DNA of 9,163 nucleotides from Actinomycetes bacterium (GTDB taxonomy: Bacteria; Actinomycetota; Acidimicrobiia; Acidimicrobiales; Microtrichaceae): positions 1 to 9,163 of the forward strand of contig JAEVZA010000126.1 of the NCBI GenBank assembly GCA_023392475.1, given 5' to 3'. Position 1 is the stretch's first letter; every line of letters begins with the position of its first letter. Positions 1 to 6,018 of the stretch are shown in pieces. Both the position numbers and the translations under genes were made by a program. Under the pieces are notes generated by a model, which saw only the letters and a program-made list of their open reading frames with translations, ran no database searches and was not told where the DNA came from.

Positions 1-56
1 GGGTCGTGGGCGGGGGGGTGGTCGCGTAACACCCCGCCGGCCGGAACCGGTGGGCG

Positions 57-455
57 TCAGGGCTCGGCGATGTCCCGGCCGTGCATGGTGAGCGCCCAGA
101 TCACCGCCACGTCGATCGCGATCACGATGATCGCCCAGACCGGGTAGTACGGCAGCCACATGAAGTTCGCGATCGCCGACAGCGCGGCCACGATCACGCC
201 GACCGTCCGCGCCAGCACGTTGCCGCTGAAGATCCCGATGCCGGCGAGGAACACGACGATGCCGAGGATCAGGTGGATCCACCCCCACGCCGTCACGTCG
301 AACTTGAAGGTCCACTCGTTCCCGACGACGAAGAACGTGTCCTTCGCGATCGCGACGATGCCGGTGAGCACGTGCATCACGCCGATGATCACCAACATGA
401 CGCCGGCGAACGCCTCGTAGCCCACGGCCCAGCTGCTCCGTTGGGTTGCTGCCAT
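57..455 (-). CDS. DUF7144 family small integral membrane protein
   Basis: This 132-residue protein is almost entirely hydrophobic, with four likely membrane helices at about residues 14-37, 56-76, 81-99 and 104-123. The signature pattern includes WAVGYEAFAGVMLVIIG near the N-terminus, an aromatic WGWIHLILG stretch starting helix 2, and NFMWLPYYPVWAI between helices 3 and 4. I recognise this as the DUF7144 family of actinobacteria, whose function is unknown. The frame stays open upstream to 527, but I chose the ATG at 455 because GTAGGGGGAACG gives it a good SD and because the extra 24 residues would be Arg/Pro-rich and unlike the family. It is divergent from the DUF6325-SHOCT-MFS operon, with a 242-base shared upstream region. 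No enzymatic motif is visible. The family call is fairly sure; the role is unknown. Confidence 0.85.
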   Translation of the reverse strand: MAATQRSSWAVGYEAFAGVMLVIIGVMHVLTGIVAIAKDTFFVVGNEWTFKFDVTAWGWIHLILGIVVFLAGIGIFSGNVLARTVGVIVAALSAIANFMWLPYYPVWAIIVIAIDVAVIWALTMHGRDIAEP

Positions 456-518
456 CGTTCCCCCTACGGGCCAGGTCGGTCGTCGCGCCGCGCGGCCCGG
501 ACGTGACGTGACGAGGGC

Positions 519-535
519 GCTGACCACCCGTCAGC
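519..535. promoter_or_regulatory. Inverted repeat GCTGAC-N5-GTCAGC, candidate operator
   Basis: Perfect 6-bp arms (519-524 and 530-535) flank the 5-nt centre CACCC. The core TGAC-N5-GTCA has the size and symmetry of a dimeric repressor site. It lies in the divergent region, 64 bases upstream of the DUF7144 start and about 160 upstream of the DUF6325 start. No regulator gene is visible in the window, so the function is inferred from symmetry and position only. Confidence 0.3.
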
Positions 536-558
536 CAACGTAGACGCGTGACTACGAC

Positions 559-580
559 CGGTGCCGGATGGTTGGCACCG
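559..580. repeat. Inverted repeat CGGTGCC-N8-GGCACCG
   Basis: Perfect 7-bp arms (559-565 and 574-580) enclose GGATGGTT in the DUF7144/DUF6325 divergent region. It could be a regulator site or a hairpin in a leader transcript. In DNA this GC-rich, such repeats also arise by chance, so confidence in a function is low. Confidence 0.25.
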
Positions 581-602
581 CGGCCGACGGCGACGTGCAC
601 GG

Positions 603-614
603 GCGTGTACACGC
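603..614. promoter_or_regulatory. 12-bp perfect palindrome GCGTGTACACGC, candidate operator
   Basis: An uninterrupted 12-bp palindrome ends five bases before TAGGTT (620-625), which fits the actinobacterial -10 pattern TANNNT. The palindrome would therefore lie in the spacer of a promoter reading toward the DUF6325 operon, a common place for a repressor to bind. I see no convincing -35 hexamer. Both the promoter and the operator are inferences. Confidence 0.3.
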
Positions 615-619
615 TGGGC

Positions 620-625
620 TAGGTT
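620..625 (+). promoter_or_regulatory. Possible -10 element TAGGTT for the DUF6325-SHOCT-MFS operon
   Basis: TAGGTT matches the TANNNT pattern of housekeeping actinobacterial -10 elements. It would place transcription start near 632 and give a 5' leader of about 65 nt containing the alternative hairpins at 652-683. No good -35 is visible at the proper distance, so this is weak. Confidence 0.25.
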
Positions 626-651
626 CCTGACCGGTCGTCACCCACGGCGAG

Positions 652-683
652 CCGGCGGGCACCTCCGCCGGTCGACCCGGCGG
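652..683 (+). promoter_or_regulatory. Two mutually exclusive leader hairpins just upstream of the operon SD
   Basis: Segment 1 CCGGCGG (652-658), segment 2 CCGCCGG (665-671) and segment 3 CCGGCGG (677-683) are arranged so that segment 2 can pair perfectly with either neighbour. The loops would be 6 nt (GCACCT) or 5 nt (TCGAC). Segment 3 ends two bases before the AGGAGG SD at 686-691, so the 2:3 stem would abut the ribosome site. The pairing is seen in the sequence; any role in controlling translation is inference. Confidence 0.35.
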
Positions 684-697
684 CCAGGAGGCGTTCG

Positions 698-1114
698 ATG
701 GACGACGTGACGGGACCGGTCGACTACCTGGTGCTGCAGCTCCCGACCGACCGGCGCGACGGGTCGATCGCCCGTGCGCTGCTCGACCTCGTGGAGTCGG
801 GCACGGTCACCATCTTCGACCTGATGATCGTCCAGAAGGGCGCCGACGGCTCGGTCACGGCGATCGACCTCGACGCCATCGACGACGAGCTCCGAGTGTT
901 CGCCGGCGCCCGCTCCGGGCTGCTCGGCGACGACGAGCGCGGCGAGGTCGGTGCCGCCATCGAGCCCGGGACCACGGTCGCCGTGCTCGTGTACGAGAAC
1001 GCCTGGGCGCGACCCTTCGTGGCCGCCGCCCGCGGCGCCGGAGCGGAGCTCATCGCGAGCGCCCGCATCCCGGCCGATGTGCTCAACGACGCGCTCGACG
1101 CGCTCGACGCCTAG
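698..1114 (+). CDS. DUF6325 family protein, first gene of a three-gene operon
   Basis: This is a soluble 138-residue protein with no signal peptide or membrane helix. It starts with GPVDYLVLQLP (residues 6-16), followed by a region giving IFDLMIVQKGADGSV (39-53), the family-typical SGLLGDDE (73-80) and VLVYENAWARPF (96-107). It ends with SARIPADVLNDALDALDA (121-138). These blocks match the actinobacterial DUF6325 family, which is uncharacterised. No catalytic motif is evident, and the acidic, alternating pattern suggests a small alpha/beta fold. The ATG at 698 has a perfect AGGAGG SD six bases upstream. The TAG stop (1112-1114) overlaps the SD of the next gene, so it is probably co-transcribed and translationally linked with the SHOCT gene. 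Known only by family; function unknown. Confidence 0.85.
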   Translation: MDDVTGPVDYLVLQLPTDRRDGSIARALLDLVESGTVTIFDLMIVQKGADGSVTAIDLDAIDDELRVFAGARSGLLGDDERGEVGAAIEPGTTVAVLVYENAWARPFVAAARGAGAELIASARIPADVLNDALDALDA

Positions 1115-1123
1115 GAGGTCACG

Positions 1124-1423
1124 ATGCCAGGACTGCTTCGAGGGGTGGCCCGCACCGCGGTCGTCGCCGGGACCGCCTCCGCGGTCAACGGGCGCGTGCA
1201 GCGCCGCCAGGCCGAGAAGTTCGCCGACCGGGACGCGCAGATCTACGCGGACCGTGCCCAGGCGTACCAGCAGGCTGCGCCGCAGCCGGCGCCGGTGGCT
1301 GCGGCTCCGGTGGCGGCGCCGGATCCGATCGAGCAGCTGCAGAAGCTCGGCGAGCTCCACGCACAGGGCATCCTCACCGACGAGGAGTTCGCGGCGCAGA
1401 AGGCCAAGATCCTGAACTCCTGA
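1124..1423 (+). CDS. SHOCT domain-containing small protein
   Basis: This 99-residue protein has three parts. The basic N-terminal segment (1-34) contains an alanine-rich stretch, RTAVVAGTASAV, that could be a short amphipathic or membrane-touching helix. An Ala/Pro/Gln linker follows at about 49-66. The C-terminal SHOCT motif (69-97) reads IEQLQKLGELHAQGILTDEEF and continues to the KAKIL end. SHOCT is a short two-helix module found at the ends of many bacterial proteins and thought to mediate oligomerisation or anchoring; it has no enzymatic role. The ATG at 1124 follows AGGAGG (1113-1118) by five bases, and that SD covers the upstream stop codon. Its own TGA (1421-1423) shares a base with the ATG of the MFS gene, so the three genes are almost certainly one operon. 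Confidence 0.85.
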   Translation: MPGLLRGVARTAVVAGTASAVNGRVQRRQAEKFADRDAQIYADRAQAYQQAAPQPAPVAAAPVAAPDPIEQLQKLGELHAQGILTDEEFAAQKAKILNS

Positions 1424-3027
1424 TGGCCGACGCCGGGACCGGCGGGGCGGAGGGCGAGTCGAGCGGCGGCACGGTCCTCGCCCTGCTGCTCGCGATGGCC
1501 ATGTTCGTGCTGGTCATCGACACGTCGTTGATGAACGTGTCGATCTCCGCCGTCGTCCGGGACCTCGACACCACCGTCAGCGGCGTCCAGACCGCCATCG
1601 CGCTCGAGGCCCTGGTCTCCGCCGCGCTCATCCTCATCAGCAGCAAGGTCGGCGACCTGATCGGCCGGCGGCGTGCCTACGTGATCGGGCTGCTCGCGTA
1701 CGCCGTCGGGGCGATCGCGATGACGCTCGCCCAGAACCTGGCGACGATCGTGGTGTTCTGGGCGATCGTCGGCGGCACGGGCGCGTCGCTGCTCCTGCCG
1801 GCCATGCAGGCGCTGATCCACGGCAACTTCGAGGGCAAGGCGAGGGCGCGCACCTACGCGCTCGTCGGGGCGGCGGCGTCGATCGCCGCCGCCGTCGGCC
1901 CGCTCCTCGGCGGCTTCATCACCACGTACCTGTCGTGGCGCGTCGGCTTCCTGCTCGAAGCCGTGATCATCGCCGTCGTCCTCTGCGGCATCCGGCTCGT
2001 CCAGGACGTGCCGTACACGGGGCCGCGGCAGATCGACGTCGTCGGCGCCGTCCTGTCGGTGCTCGGGATGGGCGGCGTGGTGCTCGCCATCCTCGTGTGG
2101 CAGGAGGGCGGCGAGGCGGTCGCCGCGCTGTTCCTCGTCGGCGCCGCGTCGCTCGCGGGCCTCACGTACTGGCTGCGCCGCCGCTCGGCACGCGGCGAGC
2201 CAGCGCTGCTCGACCCCGGGCTGTTCTCCTCGAAGCACTTCCGGTTCGGCGTCACGGGCCAGACGCTGCAGCAGGTCACCCTCGGCGGCGCCATGATCGC
2301 CCTGCCCATCTACTTCCAGATGGTGCTCGAGTACGACGCGCTCCTCGCCGGCCTGTCGCTCGCCCCGCTGTCGCTCTCCATGTTCTTCATGGCCCTCATC
2401 GCCGGTCGCCGGGCGGGCAAGCGCCGGCCGAGCGCCATCGTGCTGGTCGGCTTCGGGCTCGTCGTCATCGGCGTCGGCGCGCTCATCCCGATCGTCCCCC
2501 GGGCGACCTCGGGCTGGTGGTTCGCGGTGCCGCTCATGATCGCCGGCTCCGGGCTCGGGCTGCTCGTGTCGCAGCTGAACAACTACACGCTGGCCCCGAT
2601 CGAGGACGAGCGGGCGTCCGAGGCCGCCGGCGTCAACTCGGCGGGCGGTTCGTTCGGCCTCTCGCTGGGGCTCGCGCTGGCGGGTGGCGTCATGCTCGCC
2701 ACGCTCTCGTTCGCCTTCACGCAGGGGGCGGACTCGAGCACCGTGCTCGGTCCCGCCGAGCAGCACCAGGTGTCCACCGCGCTCGAGGACGACGCGCGGA
2801 TCATGAGCAACACGCAGCTCGCGGAGCAGCTCGTCGGTCAGCCGCCCGCCGTGAAGGACGAGATCATCTCGATCAACACCGACGCGCGGCACGTCGCCCT
2901 GCAGGTGGCGCTCGGCGTGCCCCTGCTCGCCGCGCTCCTCGGCCTGCTCAACGGCATCCGCATGGTCCACCTCGGCGACCCGGTGCCGGCCGAGCGCGCG
3001 GACGGCGGCGGGCTCGACCTGGTGTGA
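1423..3027 (+). CDS. MFS transporter, DHA2 (EmrB/QacA-type) drug:H+ antiporter family
   Basis: This 534-residue polytopic protein has the length and hydrophobic pattern of 14-helix DHA2 exporters. Helix 1 carries the family motif D1 version VLVIDTSLMNVSIS (29-42, acidic D33). The loop between helices 2 and 3 carries motif A, GDLIGRRRAY (77-86). Helix 5 carries motif C-like AVGPLLGGFI (157-166), followed by SWRVGFLLE (171-179). A hydrophilic stretch (435-488) precedes the last helix (489-509), as in related proteins. These exporters use the proton gradient to expel drugs, dyes or metabolites across the inner membrane; the substrate here cannot be predicted. The start overlaps the SHOCT stop (TGATG), implying translational coupling, and there is no strong SD of its own. 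The C-terminus is 11 bases from the convergent SDR stop. No TetR or MarR regulator lies in the window. Confidence 0.9.
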   Translation: MADAGTGGAEGESSGGTVLALLLAMAMFVLVIDTSLMNVSISAVVRDLDTTVSGVQTAIALEALVSAALILISSKVGDLIGRRRAYVIGLLAYAVGAIAMTLAQNLATIVVFWAIVGGTGASLLLPAMQALIHGNFEGKARARTYALVGAAASIAAAVGPLLGGFITTYLSWRVGFLLEAVIIAVVLCGIRLVQDVPYTGPRQIDVVGAVLSVLGMGGVVLAILVWQEGGEAVAALFLVGAASLAGLTYWLRRRSARGEPALLDPGLFSSKHFRFGVTGQTLQQVTLGGAMIALPIYFQMVLEYDALLAGLSLAPLSLSMFFMALIAGRRAGKRRPSAIVLVGFGLVVIGVGALIPIVPRATSGWWFAVPLMIAGSGLGLLVSQLNNYTLAPIEDERASEAAGVNSAGGSFGLSLGLALAGGVMLATLSFAFTQGADSSTVLGPAEQHQVSTALEDDARIMSNTQLAEQLVGQPPAVKDEIISINTDARHVALQVALGVPLLAALLGLLNGIRMVHLGDPVPAERADGGGLDLV

Positions 3028-3038
3028 CGTGGCGGGCG

Positions 3039-3785
3039 TCAGCCGGCCGTGATCCCGTTGTCCACGCTGATGACCGCGCCGTGCATCGAGCGCGCGTCGT
3101 CCGACGCGACGAACGTGAACACCCGGGCCAGCTCGTCGACGTCGGACATCCCCCGGAACCCCATGTACGGCTGCATCAGATCGAAGTCGACGCCCTCCGC
3201 GATCTGGAAGTTGCGCAGCAGGGGGGTGTCGACCCCGGCCGGCGCGATGGCGTTCACGCGCAGGTCGGTGCGCACGTACTCCATCGCCAGCGCCCGGGTC
3301 AGCTGCACCACGGCGCCCTTCGCCATGCAGTAGGCGACCGTGTACGCCTGGCCCATGAGGCCCGCGTTCGAGGCGAGGTTGACGATGTTGCCCGACGTCT
3401 CGAGGAGGTGCGGGATCGCCGCCTGGCACATGAAGAACGGTGCGTCGGCGTTCACGGCCATCATCCGGCGGTACTGCTCCGGGGTGACGTCCGTGACGTG
3501 GCTCGACGCCGCGATGCCGGCGATGTTGCCCAGCACGTCCAGTCGACCGAGCTCGGCGACGGCGGCCTCGACGCTGCTGCGGCACGCCGCGGGGTCCGAC
3601 AGGTCGGCCACGTGCGAGGTCAGCGCGCCGCCGGCCTCCGCGACGACCTCGTCGAGCGCGGCGGCGTTGATGTCGACGCCCACGACGCGGGCACCCTCCT
3701 CGACCAGGCGCAGCGACACCGCCCGCCCGATGCCCGAGCCCGCACCCGTGACGAGCACCGCCTTGCCCTCGAATCGCCCGCTCAT
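3039..3785 (-). CDS. SDR family NAD(P)-dependent oxidoreductase
   Basis: This 248-residue protein is a standard-length classical short-chain dehydrogenase/reductase. Counting from the ATG at 3785, the cofactor motif TGAGSGIG is at 13-20, NIAG at 87-90, catalytic Asn at 112, Ser at 139 and the YxxxK pair at Tyr152 and Lys156. Asp38 at the end of the second strand favours NAD(H) over NADP(H). The C-terminal VDNGITAG matches the usual SDR ending (DGG-type). It oxidises or reduces an unidentified alcohol/ketone in the cytoplasm. I preferred the ATG at 3785 over the GTG at 3794 because GGAAGG lies eight bases upstream of the ATG and overlaps the GTG. TACCCT (3833-3828 on the minus strand) is a possible -10. 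It may instead be read from the DUF4190 gene 78 bases upstream. It converges on the MFS gene with only 11 bases between stops. Confidence 0.9.
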   Translation of the reverse strand: MSGRFEGKAVLVTGAGSGIGRAVSLRLVEEGARVVGVDINAAALDEVVAEAGGALTSHVADLSDPAACRSSVEAAVAELGRLDVLGNIAGIAASSHVTDVTPEQYRRMMAVNADAPFFMCQAAIPHLLETSGNIVNLASNAGLMGQAYTVAYCMAKGAVVQLTRALAMEYVRTDLRVNAIAPAGVDTPLLRNFQIAEGVDFDLMQPYMGFRGMSDVDELARVFTFVASDDARSMHGAVISVDNGITAG

Positions 3786-3863
3786 CGCCGTCACCTTCCG
3801 TCCACCGGTCCGTCCGGGTCGGCCCGCAGGGTAGTCACCCGGGCGCGGCGGCCCGACCGGGGC

Positions 3864-4133
3864 TCAGCCGCCGCGCGTGACGGCCATCAGGACGGCGAAC
3901 GTGAGCAGGGCGAGGACCGAGATCGACACCGCCACCCAGCCGATCACGATCGCGTAGCGCGCCGTGCGCTCGCCGCCGACGGCTCCGGCCGACCGCTGGA
4001 TCCGCTCCCGCGCCGCGTAGCCCATCAGCAGGCCGACCGCGCCGACCGGCAGGCAGCCGAGCAGGCCGATGATCGACAGCACGAGCGCGACGGTCGCCCC
4101 GTCGTCGTCCCGCGCCCGCTCCGGTGCACCCAC
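3864..4133 (-). CDS. DUF4190 domain-containing small membrane protein
   Basis: The protein has 89 residues from the GTG at 4133. After a short charged N-terminus (APERARDDDG) come two membrane helices. The first holds TVALVLSIIGLLGCLPVGAV, and the second lies in the ARYAIVIGWVAVSISVLALL region. Between them is the short polar loop GYAARERIQRSAG. This Gly-rich double-helix layout is that of DUF4190, a family of unknown function common in Gram-positives. The frame is open to an ATG at 4223, but that start would make the first 16 residues come from the perfect hairpin at 4176-4231, so I rejected it. The GTG has only a weak SD (GGCGG). TAGCGT lies eight bases upstream, which would suit a leaderless transcript. 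The start remains uncertain; GTGs at 4166 and nearby are alternatives. Confidence 0.7.
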   Translation of the reverse strand: MGAPERARDDDGATVALVLSIIGLLGCLPVGAVGLLMGYAARERIQRSAGAVGGERTARYAIVIGWVAVSISVLALLTFAVLMAVTRGG

Positions 4134-4141
4134 GGCCGCCG

Positions 4142-4173
4142 ACGCTAGCCAGCGCGCCCGAACCACCCCGCAA
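4142..4173 (-). promoter_or_regulatory. Possible promoter for a leaderless DUF4190 transcript
   Basis: On the minus strand TTGCGG (4173-4168) and TAGCGT (4147-4142) resemble -35 and -10 elements. The 20-nt spacer is longer than usual. The -10 ends eight bases before the GTG at 4133, so transcription could start at the start codon itself. This is weak, position-based evidence. Confidence 0.25.
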
Positions 4174-4175
4174 CC

Positions 4176-4231
4176 CCCGTTCTGTGATGCGGAACGGGGG
4201 TCATGGCCCCCGTTCCGCATCACAGAACGGG
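4176..4231 (-). terminator. Perfect 25-bp-stem hairpin with nested inverted repeats; likely terminator of the chitinase gene or a REP-like element
   Basis: Bases 4176-4200 and 4207-4231 are exact reverse complements separated by the six bases TCATGG. Each arm is itself an inverted repeat: in the left arm CCCCCGTTC (4174-4182) and GAACGGGGG (4192-4200) flank TGTGATGCG. The element lies 35 bases beyond the stop of the GH18 gene and before the DUF4190 gene, both on the minus strand, so a terminator role fits. There is no U-tract, as is common for GC-rich actinobacterial terminators. The two head-to-head copies of a 25-base palindromic unit also look like a dispersed repeat of the REP/BIME kind. 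The structure is certain; the function is inferred. Confidence 0.7.
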
Positions 4232-4265
4232 AGCGGGAGGGGCGCGCCGGCCTTCGCGGGTCAGG

Positions 4266-5852
4266 TCACTGGCCGGTCTGGGCCGCCGGCTCGCCGGGCA
4301 CGGTGAACATCGGCTCCCAGGCCTCGTCCGCGCCGACCGGGAACTGCGTGGACGGCGCGTCGCCCTTCGTCGTCCAGCGGGCCCGGTACGGCAGGCCGTC
4401 GAAGGACACCTCGGCGCCCTTGTCGTACAGCGTCGTCGGATCCCACACGGCCACCGAGCCGGGCGGGACCGTGGGCAGCGTCGGGGCCACGTCGTGCGGC
4501 CCGACCGGACCGACGAGCGCCCACGGCGTCTCCCAGTCGCGGGAGGTCTGCGTCGCCGGGTCGGCGCCCGAGTTGAACCACTTCGCCTGGTACACGTCGC
4601 CCTTCCAGACGACCTTGTAGCCCTGCGGGTACTGGGCCGTGGGGCGCCACACCGGGTACGGGCTGTTCGTCGGGTCCTCGGTGCGAGGCGACTGGTCCGG
4701 CACGGTCACGGAGTCGGCCTTCCGCGACGTCGGCGAGCGGCCGGGCAGCGAGGAGAAGGTCTTCGAGAAGGCGAGCGGCGTCTGCTGCACGCCGCTGCAC
4801 GTGTTGGAGTGCACGGCCACGTCGGGGAACGTGGTGCCGCAGGACCGGTCGCGGTTGAGCGACCACGTGGACACGCGACCGAGGCCGCGGTCCCGGGCGA
4901 AGGCGGCGAACGCCTTCGCGTCCGACAGCGTGAACACCTCGCCGTCGACGTCGTTCTGACCGATCATCGGCGTGGCACCGATGTGCGCCCAGCGCTCGGT
5001 CTCGTCCATCGTCACGTCGAGCCGGCGGTACAGGTCCTGCAGCTGGGCCGCGGTGGCGTCCACGGCCTCGCGGCTGGCGTCGAGCATGTCGGTCGTCGGA
5101 TCCGAGTCGCTCCCGTAGTCCATCGTCATCACGTTGACGCCGAGCAGCTCGAGGCCGCCCTGCATCGTCGTGCGCACGACCGACAGCGCGTCGGAGCTCA
5201 GCCCGTCGGGGCTCACCGGCAGCGTCAGCCACACGTCGAGCCGCTCGCCCTCGGCCTTCCGCTCCCGCTGCACGGCGGCGAGCGCCTCGGTCCGACGCTT
5301 CACCGACGCCACGTCGGAGACGGCGTCGCCCTCGATGTCCAGGTCGATCGTCGTGGCGTCGTAGCGCTCGACCACGGAGCGGTACGCGGCCTCGAGCTTC
5401 GCCTCGTCGGTGCACGCCACCGCGAGCTCGGTGTTGGCCTGGCCCCCGAAGGAGATCATCGCGTCGCCGCCGGCGGAGCGGAGCTGCGCGATGCGACGGT
5501 CCAGCTCGAGCTGGTCGGCGGCCTGGTCGAGCGAGTAGTAGCCGCCCCAGCTCGGGTCGCAGGCCGAGTCGGGATCCGCGACCACGAACGCGAGGGCGAC
5601 GTCCCGCGCCGGGTTCGCGTCGGGGTCCTGGAACTGGTAGGTGGGCGACAGGGTGACGTCGACGTAGGGCACGTTCCACGACCGGGCCCGCGGGCGGGCG
5701 TCGGCCACCGCGCGCTGCACGCCGGCGAAGGTCCCGAGGCCGACGGCGACCACGACCAGGACGAGGATGCCGACCCGGACCCAGGACAGTCGCTCGGTCG
5801 GCCCGGCGGGCGCGGCGGGGCTCGGCGTCGCGTCGGCGGCGTCGGTGGACAT
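4266..5852 (-). CDS. Membrane-anchored GH18 chitinase-like glycoside hydrolase with two CBM5/12 modules
   Basis: This 528-residue protein has a short Ala/Pro-rich cytoplasmic tail, then one hydrophobic helix (about 24-46) that looks like an uncleaved signal anchor. The GH18 barrel (about 60-365) starts at VPYVDVTLSPTYQF and carries the catalytic IDLDIEG (169-175, proton donor Glu174 with Asp170 and Asp172). The late strands MTMDYG (242-247) and STWSLNRD (328-335) follow. Cys98/Cys147 and Cys338/Cys352 may form disulfides outside the cell. After a linker come two chitin-binding-type CBM5/12 modules (about 399-449 and 468-517), with YPQGYKVVWKGDVYQAKW and YDKGAEVSFDGLPYRARW. The expected reaction is hydrolysis of beta-1,4-GlcNAc polymers such as chitin. 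The ATG at 5852 has GAGGAG eight bases upstream; the open frame to 6158 would run into the divergent GT2 gene and was rejected. The pairing with a GT2 synthase suggests a role on a self-made polymer. Confidence 0.88.
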   Translation of the reverse strand: MSTDAADATPSPAAPAGPTERLSWVRVGILVLVVVAVGLGTFAGVQRAVADARPRARSWNVPYVDVTLSPTYQFQDPDANPARDVALAFVVADPDSACDPSWGGYYSLDQAADQLELDRRIAQLRSAGGDAMISFGGQANTELAVACTDEAKLEAAYRSVVERYDATTIDLDIEGDAVSDVASVKRRTEALAAVQRERKAEGERLDVWLTLPVSPDGLSSDALSVVRTTMQGGLELLGVNVMTMDYGSDSDPTTDMLDASREAVDATAAQLQDLYRRLDVTMDETERWAHIGATPMIGQNDVDGEVFTLSDAKAFAAFARDRGLGRVSTWSLNRDRSCGTTFPDVAVHSNTCSGVQQTPLAFSKTFSSLPGRSPTSRKADSVTVPDQSPRTEDPTNSPYPVWRPTAQYPQGYKVVWKGDVYQAKWFNSGADPATQTSRDWETPWALVGPVGPHDVAPTLPTVPPGSVAVWDPTTLYDKGAEVSFDGLPYRARWTTKGDAPSTQFPVGADEAWEPMFTVPGEPAAQTGQ

Positions 5853-5892
5853 GGCGGGGGCTCCTCGTTCGAGCGGGCGGGCGGGGGCCGTC

Positions 5893-5904
5893 ACCCGATC
5901 GGGT
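5893..5904. promoter_or_regulatory. 12-bp perfect palindrome ACCCGATCGGGT, candidate operator
   Basis: An uninterrupted 12-bp palindrome sits 41 bases upstream of the GH18 start in the 166-base divergent region shared with the GT2-EAL gene. Its position would fit a regulator acting on the GH18 promoter. No matching regulator is encoded nearby. Confidence 0.35.
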
Positions 5905-5932
5905 CGGCAGAACCCCATCGGCGCGGCGCACG

Positions 5933-5961
5933 GAACGCTGAGCGTTCTTCGGATCTCCGAA
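5933..5961. promoter_or_regulatory. Two abutting palindromes in the GH18/GT2-EAL divergent promoter region
   Basis: GAACGCT-G-AGCGTTC (5933-5947) is directly followed by TTCGGA-TC-TCCGAA (5948-5961), and CGAA-AG-TTCG (5958-5967) overlaps its end. Two perfect dyads back to back, near the middle of a divergent intergenic region, look like a composite operator that could co-regulate both genes. The symmetry is seen directly; regulation is inferred. I could not identify a matching regulator family, and no clear c-di-GMP riboswitch pattern is present. Confidence 0.45.
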
Positions 5962-6018
5962 AGTTCGCCGACCACGTGCCGATAGGACCGCTCGACGCCC
6001 CCGCCCCCAGGAGCAGAC

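Noticed and set aside
1..56. GC-rich dyads (CCGGCCGGAACCGG) after the DUF7144 stop as a terminator
   Set aside because: The pairing is short and ambiguous, with no clear single stem, so I did not call it.
456..527. N-terminal extension of the DUF7144 protein to 527
   Set aside because: The added residues are Arg/Pro-rich and not family-like, and the ATG at 455 has its own SD.
1243..3585. 780-codon minus-strand frame, and the 737-codon plus-strand frame at 1935-4148
   Set aside because: Both are shadows of the MFS and SDR genes with Arg-rich, motif-free translations.
4134..4223. N-terminal extension of the DUF4190 protein to the ATG at 4223
   Set aside because: Its first residues would be encoded by the perfect hairpin, and the family needs no such extension.
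5853..6018. c-di-GMP riboswitch upstream of the GT2-EAL gene
   Set aside because: I looked for a GEMM-type aptamer because of the EAL domain but saw no conserved core or fitting helices, only short dyads.
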